Source of the DNA: Lyophyllum atratum
Taxonomy: Eukaryota; Basidiomycota; Agaricomycetes; Agaricales; Lyophyllaceae
Assembly: GCA_014905825.1 (NCBI GenBank)
Contig: JACGCN010000009.1
Coordinates: forward strand, 1,178,001 to 1,242,000
DNA: 64,000 bases
Direction of reading: 5' to 3'
In this document: positions 35,158 to 46,611 of the stretch, piece after piece
Layout: every line of letters starts with the position of its first letter
Position numbering within the stretch: the stretch's first letter is position 1
Program-made: the position numbers and the translations under genes
Notes under the pieces: model-generated
Told to the model about the DNA's origin: nothing
The model's input: the letters and a program-made list of their open reading frames with translations, nothing else
Databases searched by the model: none

Positions 35158-35502
35158 GGCGGGAAGGTGTCGCCAAGCACACCCAAACAAATGAACCTTT
35201 TGGTTCAGACTCGCCAAGTAGTCGACCATCCCAACTTTGTCTCAACTGCCTATACCTAGCCTTAATCTTGATGCCTGCAGTGAGGCCATCCAAGTTTTTA
35301 TTCTCGTCTCGGCCTAACTTCACCCCAGCGGGCCCTCTAGCTTACTGACACTGATTTGAATGATCGGGTCATTCTTCCCTCAACCAGCCTCAATTTGTGT
35401 CCAACTCAAATGCCCAAAAATAATTGACATCGAGCTAGCTAATCATCTCCTGATGGTCAGGTACCACTAGACGAAGTATCGGTTGGGTCTTCTAGGCTGT
35501 CA

Positions 35503-36924
35503 TCACTTCTTGCTCCCCTTCCCTGCTGGTGCTTTAGCTGGTGGCTTAGAACCAGATGCATGCGCTGGAGGGGCCGAAGGCCCACTATGAGGCGCTTTCG
35601 CTGGAGGAGGGGCGGGACGGGCCACTCCACCTTTGGCGGCGTGAGGAGCGGGGCGTACTGGCGCATGACTCGTCGTATGTGTCCCCATGCGGCCAGGAGC
35701 TTCGTGCGCACGTCCTGGACCTTTGCCCTTCTTTGCAGGGCCAAAATCTTTCTCGAATTTGGCAAGATTCGCAGCAGCCCTTTGGTCCTTCGGCGTCGCC
35801 GGAGGAGCGTGATGCGCCTGGGAGGCTGCATGCTTCTGCTTCTCTTCTGCGGCCTTCTTCTCGTTGACCTGCTTCATGTGATGCTCATAATTCTGAGGAC
35901 GGGGGGGCTGTCTTTGCTCGGCGCCCGGTAGATGACCAGGAGCACCTGCGTGTGAAGGGCCCCGCCCTGTTGTCGAGGGATGCCATACATGACCTGTAGG
36001 TGATACTTGTCCTGGTCGCAGGTTGTTCGGGGCATCCTTAGACTTCTTCTCTTTCGATGGAGGTGGGGGAGGGGGAGCATCTTTACCGGGACGTTTGCGT
36101 AGGGTCATTTCACTTCCCTGCAGCTTAGGGGTGTATCCCTTACCGAGTTGATGGTCTGAAACAGGTGCAGCCTTTCTAGTTGTCGATTTTTTGACGTCGC
36201 TGGAAGTGGGGCGGATTGTCTGAGTTCCCAGGCGCGCGGGTGCTTCGTGACCACGTTGTTGATCAGGATGGAGAGGAAGCCAACCGGGGTTGGGTCGTAG
36301 TTGCCCTTTGCCGCTCGTGCCCAATTCCTGGATCTTTTTCTTGAACGAACTGGCGTGGCTACCCTCCTTATCTATCATAAAGGGAATATCAGCACTCTGC
36401 CAAGCGAAACAGGCATCTATAGACTCACTCGACTCGTGTCTGTCAAGATACTCGACAGTGGTAGATGTGGAATGGTGCGGGTTTTTCAACATGGCGGGCA
36501 TCTTCTCGTCCCTTACTCTCTCGCCTCCAGTGACTGGATGGCTGCTTGGCGCTGGAATGTTGTGCAATGCATCATTCCGGTTCCGATGACTATCGTTCGA
36601 GAGGGACATTGGATTACGATTCTTGGGAAACTCCTTCTGATTTCTCTGAAGATGACCCATATGTTCAGGGAGCTTGTCATCGCCATAATGAAGGGTCACA
36701 ACACGCGCGCCGCCGTCACTGTGTGAACCAGTACGACCAGGCAGAGGTACAGCAGGATTATGCTCGGGAGTGGGGGTATTCGGCCGACTGGTAGGAGGAG
36801 TGACGGCGCGACCCTTCACCTCGTTCAAGGACTTGTCATGGCCGCCCTTTGGAATTGGACTGGCAGCGCCAAAGGAAACTAGGAAACAAAAAAGCGCTAA
36901 GAGAGCGTAGGACCTCATCGTCAC
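35503..36924 (-). CDS. Secreted, intrinsically disordered Pro/His/Lys-rich protein
   Basis: No family recognised. A single frame of 473 codons starts with a clear signal peptide (MRSYALLALFCFLVSFGAAS, from the ATG at 36918; MTM at 36924 is also in frame). The rest is low-complexity and basic: runs of proline (GKDAPPPPPPSKEKKSKD), histidine and lysine, and no predicted globular domain. A short ordered insertion, IDACFAWQSADIPFMIDKEG (about residues 168-187), stands out in composition and might be an unspliced intron. Likely a cell-wall or extracellular protein. Intact. Confidence 0.6.
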   Translation of the reverse strand: MTMRSYALLALFCFLVSFGAASPIPKGGHDKSLNEVKGRAVTPPTSRPNTPTPEHNPAVPLPGRTGSHSDGGARVVTLHYGDDKLPEHMGHLQRNQKEFPKNRNPMSLSNDSHRNRNDALHNIPAPSSHPVTGGERVRDEKMPAMLKNPHHSTSTTVEYLDRHESSESIDACFAWQSADIPFMIDKEGSHASSFKKKIQELGTSGKGQLRPNPGWLPLHPDQQRGHEAPARLGTQTIRPTSSDVKKSTTRKAAPVSDHQLGKGYTPKLQGSEMTLRKRPGKDAPPPPPPSKEKKSKDAPNNLRPGQVSPTGHVWHPSTTGRGPSHAGAPGHLPGAEQRQPPRPQNYEHHMKQVNEKKAAEEKQKHAASQAHHAPPATPKDQRAAANLAKFEKDFGPAKKGKGPGRAHEAPGRMGTHTTSHAPVRPAPHAAKGGVARPAPPPAKAPHSGPSAPPAHASGSKPPAKAPAGKGSKK

Positions 36925-37439
36925 AGACGATTCGAAGACGGGGTGTGGGACAATATGTGGAAAAAAGGGTATCGACCAGCGATACCAACTTGAGGGAGCA
37001 GACGATGAAAGGCGAAGTGCGATTGAGGCAATTGCTTCATCTCAGAGGCATTTTATAGATCAGACCAACGTCTGGCGAAGAGACACTAATGAAGACGGTG
37101 GGCCTCGGTCGAGGAATTGACCAGGAAATCTTGATGTAGTCCTGAACACACACCATCAAGGTACTTGCGCCCGGTCCCCGCCGTCTACCGAAGGGCTTAC
37201 ACTGATGCATTGCTAACAGCGTTGGTCGCTAGACCCTGTAATCTAGACCCTGTCTGCATCGACCCATTGCATGGAAAAGGCAGCGGGCTCGCTCGGGGAA
37301 TCTGGACATTGCTATCATGATGCGGTCTTCTCTGGACACACACCATCGCCATACTTGCGCCCCCAATCTAGTCTAGTCGAGGAACTCGTTGGTTGCTGTT
37401 GATTGTCAGACGGCTGGATCTAAACATGCCTTCGTGTCA
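36925..37439. other. Intergenic with short direct repeat
   Basis: Two imperfect copies of CACACACCATC followed by ACTTGCGCCC at about 37147 and 37338. No gene seen. Confidence 0.4.
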
Positions 37440-38312
37440 GCCCATCGATCTCCATCGGTCCATAGACGATAGAAGGAAGATCTTCTTCGTTATTCGGTCG
37501 GCGTGATTGATCTACGGGCAATTGAGGACCCATATGCCAAGAGGATCCTCCCGCGTTGGCAAATGCATCCACTCGCTCGTTCGTGCTTCACACTGGCATG
37601 ACGTGTAATCTCGAGTCTTATAAAGCGATAGATCGATACATCTCCATCCTCAACACCTGTCAACGCTATGAACGACTATCACACAAGATGTCCAGTGTTC
37701 TGCATAGCGGATATCCCTGCCTCTGTAACTGTTCACCGATCTTGGCGAGGTTCATGTTTGTGCTAACTTTCTCTTTAGATGTTAAACCTTCTCTTGGAAT
37801 GCTCGGAGGAATATATGCGAGAATTCGAAGGCGACGACTTAGACATATCCCAGGACATCGTGATCATGAATACCAAAGAGGTCTCGAGCATTTCGAAAGG
37901 ATCCTCTCTTCCTGTTGACTCATCTCCTACTGCCTTCGTGGGTCATACTGTCTGGGAGATCAGGGACTGGTTCGATGCCAATATCACCCAGCCCAGACGG
38001 AAAGGCTTCATGCAATACTGGTTCTTGGTGCTTGACGCGCAAAGCATTGAGGATGAAAGCTGTCTTTTCGTGTGCACGCTGGACGTTCCCATGCAGTCAC
38101 TGCGCTGCGACTTCGACGTAGCTCTGCAGAACGCAGTGCTCTGCGAGGTTCGTGGTCACTCAATTGAATCGGAAGGCTTGATGGGATGCTACATGAGGAG
38201 TGGGGTGATTATGACGAAGGCCAATCTGAAACTGGCGTGCGATGGAGGACTCTATATGGAAAGGGGCGAGGTCTTGCTAAATCAAGCATGGCGGGACTTT
38301 TCCAACTGGTAA
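37440..38312 (+). pseudogene. Dispersed paralogue copy 2 (5' deleted, splice donor lost, 3' intact)
   Basis: Second copy of the family at 15597-16345. It retains NLESYKAIDRYISILNT, CQRYERLSHK and the long last exon beginning MLNLLLECSEEYMREF (37779-38312). That exon includes SSPTAFVGHTVWEIRDWFDA, FLVLDAQSIEDESCLFVC and the complete C-terminus to LNQAWRDFSNW. Compared with copy 1, about 170 bp is missing after AAATGCATCCACT (37560-37600), deleting the upstream exon. At the position of copy 1's donor (AAG/GTGCCC) this copy reads AAGATGTCC, so the GT is lost. The last exon could still be translated from its own ATG (178 codons). Function unknown. Confidence 0.5.
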
Positions 38313-38636
38313 TATCATATTTAGCCTGGGCGTTCGGGTTGTACATTCATGGACTGGTGATGTACGGGTGATGACACAGGGTCGATGGCGTAGCTGGTCA
38401 TCGCATCTGTGCAACAAAATCGAAAACGCCCTCGAGGCTCCAGTGAACTCGTTCAGGCGCGAGTCGGACGAACGCTGCACTGAATTTTTGACCAGTTTTT
38501 TTTTCGCCCGAGTCCTGCAGCTGGCAGTGGCGCCGAAAGAACACTGGTCCACCGTCCATGCGTCCTCTTTGAACTTTGAAGCCTCTAATGTGTTTTACAT
38601 ACGCAAAATGAATAAAAATAGGATTCATTCATCCCA

Positions 38637-38730
38637 TGAGTCGACCCAGGTTCGAACTGAGGACCTCCTGTGCACAATAGGGCAGTCACCAATGTGAGAC
38701 AGATGCGATAACCAACTACGCCATCGACCC
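38637..38730 (-). tRNA. tRNA-Val (anticodon CAC) with intron
   Basis: Cloverleaf read on the minus strand. Acceptor GGGTCGA pairs with TCGACTC, then discriminator A. The D-arm is GCGTAGTTGGTTATCGC and the anticodon stem TCTGT/ACAGG. The loop is C-T-CAC-A with anticodon CAC at 38694-38696, and the T-arm CTCAG-TTCGAAC-CTGGG. A ~20-nt intron (TTGGTGACTGCCCTATTGTG) sits one base 3' of the anticodon, the standard eukaryotic tRNA intron position. The B-box GGTTCGAAC on the plus strand is perfect. Confidence 0.93.
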
Positions 38731-38984
38731 ATGGAAGTCGCCGTCAAGGCGGTATGCCGTATAGACTATAGAGAGACTTCGAGAGAGGCCACAGCGACCA
38801 GTGTTTGTCAGCATTGAGTAGTACAAACACTGGGTGATCTGTGTTGACTCGCCAACGTCGCTTTCATCTCCTCCACCATGTCCCGCCTATAAATCCCTCA
38901 AAGTAAAGTTTTCTTCATCCAACAATGATCCCTCGAATACCACTCTAGACCAGTCACAACAACCCGTTCACAACCCAGCTGCTC

Positions 38985-40445
38985 ATGTTCGGAGAGTCAG
39001 AATCTGAAAGCCCTCGCGTTCCCAGCCCTTGGGACTCTCTCATCTCCATACCACCCTCTCCCACCCGCTCATCCAACACCTCTCCCAGCCCCCTCAGCAT
39101 CGAGCTAATCCCCCGCCTCGTCCCCGAGGCGGACGAAGGCAACGTCGAGTACAAGCTCCAACTCCTTTCGCCCTCCCCCGCTCGCTTTGCACGACTCGTC
39201 ACCCAGCTCAAATGGCGGCTACTCGAAGGCGGCGGCCAGGCCTATTACGAACTCGGTGTAGCCGATTCCGGTGCACTCGTAGGCCTCCCGCGCGCTGAGC
39301 TCGAGCAGAGCTTGGAGACACTCGAGATGATGGCCGGGGAGATCGGCGCAAGCGTCATTGTCGTCAAAGAGATCGAGGTTCCTGCAGTCATGGCCGGTCT
39401 CGCAGCATCCCAGACCGACAAATGGAATGGCGAGCGCAAACGCCGTGGTGTCCCGCCAGGCTCTGAAGGGTCGTCCACTGCCGTCCTGGCTACCACGAGC
39501 ACCACTGAGACCGAGACGGAGCTATCTACCACAGATTTCGACGACGAGGATATCGAGGACATGTCCACCACCATCGTCCTCGAGAGACAGCGAACCAGCA
39601 CAGTCCCTTATCGTCCCTCCCCCAGCTCGTCATCATCCTGGTCCCTAATTTCGATGGACCCTGACGTAGAGCCAGATCCCGCAGACAACGCCGATGCTGA
39701 GCCTGACGACGAGCCCATCAGCCAGCCGCCATCCTACATCGCCATCGACCTCGAGATCGCCTCCGTCTTCAAACCCCGACCAATGCGCGCTCGCATGCAA
39801 ATGCATGCACACTCCCACTACGTGGGGCCAGTCAAAGCCAAACGGCTGAAACGCATCAAACACATCACGCACCCCAACTCCACGTCCGACTCCGAGCAGC
39901 AGGACCATCCTCATGCACATGCGAAAGGGAAGGAGCACGCACATGCGCACGGTCGTGATCCACTCAACCCTGCAACGAAGGCGAGCACCCGTCGCCAGAT
40001 GCGCGATCGCAGACGCGAAGAGAAGCGGAAGGCATTGCTTGAATACGCCACCACCTCCCTCTCGCCAGACCCCTCCGTCTCCCCGTCTCCGTCCCCCGGC
40101 CCAGTTCCTTTCACCGCCGAAGAGAAACTCAGCCATGACCCCACTCCCGAAGAAACCTCTACCCTCGTGAAGGGGCTTGCCGCACTGCACGTATCCCTCG
40201 ACGATCCCGCCCCTACATCAACCTCCTCCATAGCAGAAGCGCCGCTGCTCCTCGACGATGAAGTCGACGAGGAGGGCGATGATGATGTGTTTGCGTCCCC
40301 GCCCGCGAGTGCGCTGCCCAGAGGAAAGTCGAGGGAGGTCGGAGCGGGACAGGCGCAGAGCCGGCTCATTGTCGAAGCACTAGTGGTGCGCAAGATGTCA
40401 CTCGACGAGGCGTTCCTCGACTTTGGAGGCTTCGCGCTAATGTGA
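38985..40445 (+). CDS. GTPBP1/2-like N-terminal domain protein lacking a GTPase domain
   Basis: Single exon, 486 residues. Residues about 40-130 (NVEYKLQLLSPSPARFARLV, TQLKWRLLEGGGQAYYELGV, GLPRAELEQSLETLEMMAGE, IGASVIVVKE) match the conserved region that precedes the G domain in GTPBP1/GTPBP2 translational GTPases. The remainder is not a GTPase. No GxxxxGK[S/T], DxxG or NKxD motif follows, only disordered Ser/Pro-rich sequence, a His/Ala-rich HAHAKGKEHAHAH tract, a basic stretch (RRQMRDRRREEKRKALLEY) and acidic blocks (DDEVDEEGDDD). The start MFGESESESPRVPSP is preceded by a pyrimidine-rich leader. Looks like a stable fungal protein form rather than a fragment, since the frame is intact with strong codon bias. 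Confidence 0.7.
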   Translation: MFGESESESPRVPSPWDSLISIPPSPTRSSNTSPSPLSIELIPRLVPEADEGNVEYKLQLLSPSPARFARLVTQLKWRLLEGGGQAYYELGVADSGALVGLPRAELEQSLETLEMMAGEIGASVIVVKEIEVPAVMAGLAASQTDKWNGERKRRGVPPGSEGSSTAVLATTSTTETETELSTTDFDDEDIEDMSTTIVLERQRTSTVPYRPSPSSSSSWSLISMDPDVEPDPADNADAEPDDEPISQPPSYIAIDLEIASVFKPRPMRARMQMHAHSHYVGPVKAKRLKRIKHITHPNSTSDSEQQDHPHAHAKGKEHAHAHGRDPLNPATKASTRRQMRDRRREEKRKALLEYATTSLSPDPSVSPSPSPGPVPFTAEEKLSHDPTPEETSTLVKGLAALHVSLDDPAPTSTSSIAEAPLLLDDEVDEEGDDDVFASPPASALPRGKSREVGAGQAQSRLIVEALVVRKMSLDEAFLDFGGFALM

Positions 40446-40794
40446 AGGACCATCCCTGGTCTCCCGATTGTCCGTCCATCTATATATTTAATCTGGTCTT
40501 GTTTCCTTTTCTTGTTTTTGTTTTGAGCGTGTATTCATGTGTACGACCGTACGTGTACAAATAATGTACCTGGGCGTTGTATATGATACTGTAAATCATA
40601 ATAGATCCTGTTCTAGTAATCCCGGTGCTGCTTTTTTCCGCTGTCTGGTGAGTGATCACTTGAGCCGTAGCTCAACGGAGGTATCTTACCTACGGCCATC
40701 ATTGGTGCGAGCTCATCCTGACATTGAATGTCGCGTTCCGAGTCACGTTCAGGGGTGTTAAGATTGGACAGTGGCTTATTCGTCGCTTGAAACG
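40446..40794. other. Intergenic, nothing recognised
   Basis: 3' region of the GTPBP-like gene, with T-rich stretches near 40490-40530; no gene or repeat seen before the tandem duplication starts near 40795. Confidence 0.45.
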
Positions 40795-42155
40795 TACCCC
40801 GAGTGCGCCACCAGTCCAGGATCATATAGTACCCTGGAGTGTACGTTCAGTTTCTCTTCCCATACCCCCATTTTTTGAACACGTTTCACATCAACATTGA
40901 CCTCACGAGATACAGGAAGACCAATCTGTGTAGGGGAATATCACGGATCGCCCACCTCTCGAGGAAGAGGCTGAAATGCGACTGTTCCCCCATCCATCTT
41001 GGCATACGTGACACATGAGGTAAGAATCCCGACGGCCAGCTGTCAGCATTCCTACTCTGACCCGGTGGTCCATCACAGACGCACTACGCACAGCATCCCA
41101 TCCTAAGTATCAGTATCGCAGGAATATGATCACGCGCTTGGTCCTGCATATTTCAGACCAATTTGGCGTCCCAGCAGCAGGTCAAATTATTAAAAAGACA
41201 CACCCAGCATTCCCATCAGTGTCCACTATTGCCACTTTGCCATAGCCTCCCCCCTGACGAAGGGTGTCCATATATCTACTTATCAAAATCCGCACGATGC
41301 ATCACTGCAGCAGCACAATGTGTATTACAAGGACCGGAAACGCAGGCTGCTCGGCGCAAACGGCTTCCCCTTCTTCCAACGAATGGGTAAATGAGGCAAA
41401 CGTCTGTCACCTTGATGGATATCCCAGAAGGCGTCCGGCGATACAACCGCTGAATTAGGGGAGCCTACCTGGAATTTCGGCCGATAGCTTTCCCCCAGTG
41501 TGAAGGTCTTCTCGAGCAGCTATTCGACATTCTGGTTGTTGGTCTCATCGTGGAAGACCACATAGCTGGCGATGACTGCTGGTTCTGCAGCTTTCTGCTG
41601 CAGGCAGCGGTGTACCCCGAGTGCGCCACCAATCAAGGATCATAAGTACTCTGGTATCCGACAGCTGGCGGCGGAGCAGCAATCGGCGTCCCAGCGCAGG
41701 CGAAGTCCTTTAGATAAACACCATTCCCATCAGTGTCCAGAATTGCCATTTTGCCCCGGACTCAGCTCTGTAGAGCTGGGATAGCCTCTCCCCTCACGAA
41801 GGGTGTCCATACGTCTATATATTAAAATGCGCAAGATGGATCACCGTGACTGCAGCAGCCCGGACGTGTATTACAATTCACAAGGACCAAAGGCTGCTCG
41901 GCACAATCGGCTTCCCCTTCTTCCAACGAATGGGTAAATGAGGCGAACGTCTGTCACCTTGATGGGATTTCCCAGGAGCCGTTTGGCGATACAGTCGCTG
42001 AATTCGGGAGCCTACCTGGAATCTCGGCCGATAACTTTCCCCCAGTGTGAAGGTCTTCTCGACCAGCTATTCGACATTCTGGTCGTTGGTTTCATCGTGG
42101 ACGATCACACATACGGCGATGACTGCTGTTTCTATAGGCAGCGATCGGGGCTTGA
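40795..42155. repeat. Degenerate direct tandem duplication (unit about 0.5-0.8 kb)
   Basis: Unit 1 (about 40795-41612) and unit 2 (about 41613-42155) both start with TACCCCGAGTGCGCCACCA and share long blocks. Examples are GGCGTCCCAG (41167 and 41685), CCCATCAGTGTCC, GAAGGGTGTCCATA, CGGCTTCCCCTTCTTCCAACG, AAACGTCTGTCACCTTGATGG and TTTCCCCCAGTGTGAAGGTCTTCTCGA (quoted parts split by mismatches elsewhere). Unit 1 has about 320 bp of extra sequence. On the minus strand both units encode recurring fragments (HDETN, KTFTLGESYRP, LPIRWKKGKP) broken by stops, so the unit probably derives from a decayed coding exon of unknown family. Confidence 0.75.
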
Positions 42156-42946
42156 CATGGTGGTGGATGAGGACAAGGCGATGACGAGGTTTACATGACG
42201 GGATGTGATCATTCTCACGTGGGTGTGACATGTCGTGCATAGCTTTTGCTTCAACCTCAACCTCCGACTCCCACCACCACAATGTGTGGTGGCAGAACCC
42301 TGAAAACGACAGCAACGGGGTTCCCTAACTGTGAGTAATGGCTGGTAGTGGCGGGCTTCTTGTGGCTAATCACCATAGTCACAGGAATTCTTCTTAACGG
42401 TATTACGAGTTTCTAGAAGGGTGAACTTCTTTTCAGTATGAAGTCGTCCTGCCGATTTTGTATGCCGCTACAAGTCATCTTTGACTGGAGAAAAAATTGT
42501 CAAGAGGCGTCATACGCAACCCGTTTTCTGACACTGCTGGAATGCAGATAATGACATCGATCATTATGGCACCTCCGGAGTCGTGTTCAGATTCTCCGAT
42601 CAGCCTGGGCTTGTGAGCTAGTGAGCGACCTCCAGCGACATCGTAATTTACATAAGGTACGCAGAAACCACTACCAATACGATAATTCGCCCTCACCTTA
42701 TCCCACAGGAATACGCACTCCGCACAAGCCAAAGCCTGGTTCACCTGCGCTGCTTGCGCTGAACCGAATAACGGATCAGGCCTGCATACGGCACAAGTGG
42801 CTACAGCCTCCACTTCAAATTGATGACGCTTCAACAGGCAGATCAAGCACCCCCTGGAAACCAAAAAATTGTCAGCCCAGCGTGAGGTAGATATGTACAG
42901 AAAATTCTATAAAGCTGACCCCTCCGCAGCGCAGAATAACCCGACC

Positions 42947-45274
42947 ATGACTTCTCTTCCCATGCCCTTCTCTACGAACCCCAAGCTCTACGGTTTCTTT
43001 TTGCTCGCTCTTGCAATAACCTTCATCTTATATAAGAGCCGCAGAGATCGAAGCCGCACTAATGCTCGTGGTCTTCCATACCCGCCCGGACCGCGTCCCC
43101 TCCCGTTCGTTGGTAACCTTTTCGACCTCGCGCGTGAAGACGAGATTGCGGCGTACCTTCGGCTATATAAAAAATACGGTTCAGTGTTCAGATACTATAT
43201 GTCAGCTGGGACGAGTCACTCATGATAGTGAATCCTTCAGGGGACCTTGTGTTCTTTAATGTTCTGGGAAAGAAAGTTCTATTCGTCAACAGCTTTCAAT
43301 CAGCGAATGAGCTTTTTGAGAAACGGTCCGTGAATTATTCAGACCGTAACCATTCACCTATGCTCCACGAGCTGTAAGTCTCTCCGTTCAAAGTATCGCC
43401 GTTGTTAATCACGTCTTACAATGTGCACATAGGATGGGTTGGGACTGGACATTCGGTCATATGCCTTACGGTATGTCCCTGCCCTATTACTTGTACTTCG
43501 CTGTTCACTGGGAAAACTGCAAACAGGCGAGCGCTGGAAGGCCCACCGTCGTATGTTCCATCGCCAATTTCAGCAGTCAGTCGCTCCCGTTCACTGGCCC
43601 GTCCAGCGCAAAGAGGCTCATGCCCTTATGCGTCGTCTTCTCGATTCTCCCGGTGACTTAATAGAGCATCTCCGGCAGTGAGTGCCCACCTTCATTAATT
43701 CTATGACGCAGCCTCTTATGTCTGTTGAAGCAACTCAGCGAGTGTCATAATGAATGTAACATATGGAATAAACATTGCACCAAAGGGTGACCGATACATC
43801 ACGATCGCCGAGAAAGCCCTTGGGGGTATGGCAGAGGCTGCTAACCCAGGAGCATTTCTCGTGGACTTGATACCCTTCCGTAAGTGCCGCCCTTACATTT
43901 TAGTGAAGATCTGATACCGACCTGTCTATAGTAAAGCATATCCCGTAAGCTCGTCTTCGCTTTGTACCGACCACTAATTCTCATATTTGGTCAGAGAGTG
44001 GGTCCCGGGTGCTGGCTTCCAGCGTAAGGCGCGCGAATGGAAAGAGGCTGTATATGAGATGAGAGACGCACCGTTCGAAGCAGTGATGCATGCGATAGTA
44101 AGTGCTGTCTGAAGGACATGTTGATCGCAACGACGAAACACCCGATCAGAAGGCAGGTACAGCGTCTCCAAGCTTTGTATCAAATCTAGTGGCCGACCTT
44201 GAGACTGAGTCCAAGGACCACCTTGGAAAGAACATCGAGCTCGTCAAGGCATGCGCTGGAATGGCTTACGCAGGTATGCACGCCGATGGGCTGCTCACAC
44301 GTGTTCTAAATCAAATAATCTAACCGTGGCGCGCAGGTGGAACAGAGAGTGTACGTGTACCTCCGTGTTCTATGAATTGTAACGCTAATGACTTCGCATC
44401 TACAGACTTTGTCCGCCTTGTCCTCGTTTGTTCTAGCCGTTATAATTCATCCGGAAGTACAAACCAAAGGACAAGCAGAACTTGACAGCGTCCTGGGTCA
44501 TTCACGCCTTCCAGATTTTTCCGACCGAAAATCCTTGCCATACATTGGTGCTATTGTCAAAGAAGTTCTCAGGTATGTACAGGGTTTTAACAGCTCCGTA
44601 TCCAACGTTGCCCATTAGCTTCATTTCCCTAGGTGGAGTCCAGTTGCGCCCCTCGGTCTGTTAGGCTAATCACCTATGCCCTCTGATATTCTGAAGTTTG
44701 CATCTCAGGCCTACCGCACATGGTTACGAACGACGACGAATACAAAGGATTTTTTATACCTGCGGGCACTACCGTCGTAGGCAACACATGGTTAGTTGCT
44801 TCATAATAAAATGTCAGGTTTGAATGTTGAAACATTAGTGTCAGGGCGATCCTCCACGACCCCGACACATTCCCAAACCCTAGCGTCTTCGACCCTGAGC
44901 GATTCCTTGCGCCTAGCCATGACGAAAGCCATAGTCCGGACTTCTCGCCACTCGATCCGCTCTCGGTAACGTTCGGCTACGGACGCCGCATTTGTCCTGG
45001 TCGGTACATGGCCGAAGCACAGCTCTGGATATCCATTGCCTGTATGCTTGCACTATTCGACATCAGCTGTGACGTGGACGAGATGGGACGACCCTTCAAG
45101 CCAGAGCCGGCGTTTACAAGTGGATTGATACGGTGCGGAATAAACTGGGCTACTACAATGGTGGTAGCAACTGATTCCGTTCGCTTCAGACACCCTTTGC
45201 CATTCAAATTTAACATTAGGCCCCGCGGAGAATATGCTATAACCTTGATTGAGCAGACCGCCGAAAGTGATTGA
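42947..45274 (+). CDS. Cytochrome P450 monooxygenase
   Basis: ER-anchored heme monooxygenase of about 520 residues. An N-terminal anchor (KLYGFFLLALAITFILYK) is followed by the proline-rich hinge PYPPGPRPLPFVGNLF. Substrate-side blocks GERWKAHRRMFHRQFQQS, the I-helix AYAGGTEST, the K-helix ExxR (VKEVLR) and a PERF-type motif (FDPERFLAP) follow, then the heme loop FGYGRRICPGRYMAEAQ with the axial cysteine. About ten introns are needed. For instance, 43181-43242 joins KKYG to DLVFFN, and AGGTES is assembled across two introns near 44273-44403. Resembles agaricomycete P450s often annotated O-methylsterigmatocystin oxidoreductase-like; the substrate is unknown. No other secondary-metabolism gene lies beside it. 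Start ATG 42947; an upstream in-frame ATG at 42869 is less likely. Confidence 0.9.
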
Positions 45275-45778
45275 AGTTGTTCCTGATCCCAACAAAAGTT
45301 GAATCTCCTTTCTGCACAGTCCGTTTCTTTTCCCGCTCCCTATGATATATCTTATTTAATTGTGACCCTGCCAGAGATCCGTCAAACAATTCCCCTTGTG
45401 CTCTCCGCAGCTATATGCAGAAGCTATTCTATCATCCTAATAATAATAATAACTGTGTGAGTCCCCAACCCATACCAGGTCACTCATAACCTGTGTCACG
45501 ATACGGTGGAACACGAGCCGTTCAACTCCTCATCTGCAGAGGTGTACATAGAATATGTTGGATGTTGGATGTTACCGTGATTCTCAGGGCGAAGTGATTC
45601 AGCGACACGCCCACGCGGATGTTCACTGACAGTGGACTATCCCCAGAGATCCCTAGGGACCTCATACTCGATTCTTATTCCTCCTCTGCTCTGCTGGCGT
45701 GGTCTTTGTGTCTGGAGGCTGCCGGAAAGCATACTACTAATGCACCATGGGAGGTCACATATCGTCAACTAGGTATGC
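45275..45778. other. Intergenic, nothing recognised
   Basis: 3' region of the P450 gene; only a short ORF of 64 codons (45619-45813) with no features. A TAATAATAATAATAA microsatellite lies near 45438. Confidence 0.45.
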
Positions 45779-46520
45779 TCAGCCTCTGCAGTGCGAGGCA
45801 CATGGGCGTGTGAGCTCGTAAAACATCTCGAGCCCGTCGGCGGGTTCTGTACTGCGTAAGAAGGCGTAACTCGGAGTATCTAAGATCTGTAAGAAACGCT
45901 GTCCAATCAGCGCCAGTGTCGCTGTTCTTGAATTTCGATATCCTTGCGGTTGCGATGCCGTTTCCCTCGTGGCCCTCATCACGAGGAATGCTGCACACGC
46001 ATCAACTATGTAGTGAACGGGTATGGAAGCCGTGAGGGCGAGCTCATCGCCAGTGCTGACGTCGGCGGTGCCGCGCACTCGTATCCTTCGATCACACCAA
46101 CCGCGCCACCCTTTACTCCGAAACTCCACACGCACCTACCTACGACCCCCCGCCTTCTAAGTACAGTCCAATTTGCGCGTTGAGGGCGATCTCGTCGCCA
46201 TTGCCGACGCCGGAGGGACTCGGGCGAATCAGAGCCTCCGTCTGTACGCAGGTGAGCTTGGGCAAGGCCTCTCCGCGTACCGGTGGATCGTTCGGGGTCG
46301 GGCACACAGCCCTCCTTCACCTCTCGGCCCCAAACTTCAACATCGCCGGATTCTCAACCCATTGCTCGTAGCTCGCCCGCAGGAACTCCGCCTGCCCCGC
46401 ACGAATAGCAGAGACACCATAGGCGGAGCGAGCTGCGCTCGCCGGACTTGCAGACGAGCTGGGGCTCGCCTCTGCCTTCTCCTGCTCATTTTGTACACTC
46501 TTGCGTACGATTTTTGTCAT
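45779..46520 (-). CDS. Unrecognised possible spliced gene (low confidence)
   Basis: An open minus-strand frame starts at 46520 (MTKIVRKSVQNEQEKAEASP, then ASPASAARSAYGVSAIRAGQ and EFLRASYEQWVENPAML) and looks genuinely coding until about 46320. Further minus-strand frames (IRPSPSGVGNGDEIALNAQI near 46180; VSTGDELALTASIPVHYIVD near 46050) resemble one another and may be later exons or an internal duplication. I could not find a consistent splice model, and no family is recognised. It is upstream of, and in the same direction as nothing obvious; the 46612-47892 gene is also on the minus strand. Confidence 0.35.
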
Positions 46521-46611
46521 TAGAGTTCAGAATTGACGAAGTGGAAACTTCATCGACCGAAATGGTATTCAAAAGTCAAGCGGTATACAATATTAAACTA
46601 GATGTGCTACA

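Noticed and set aside
39645..40453. Two ~180-codon antisense frames across the GTPBP-like gene
   Set aside because: Gly/Val- and Ser-rich shadows of the plus-strand frame.
42475..42864. 129-codon minus-strand frame with several Cys pairs upstream of the P450
   Set aside because: The CxxC spacing is irregular, no zinc-finger family is recognised, and the frame is flanked by repeat debris.
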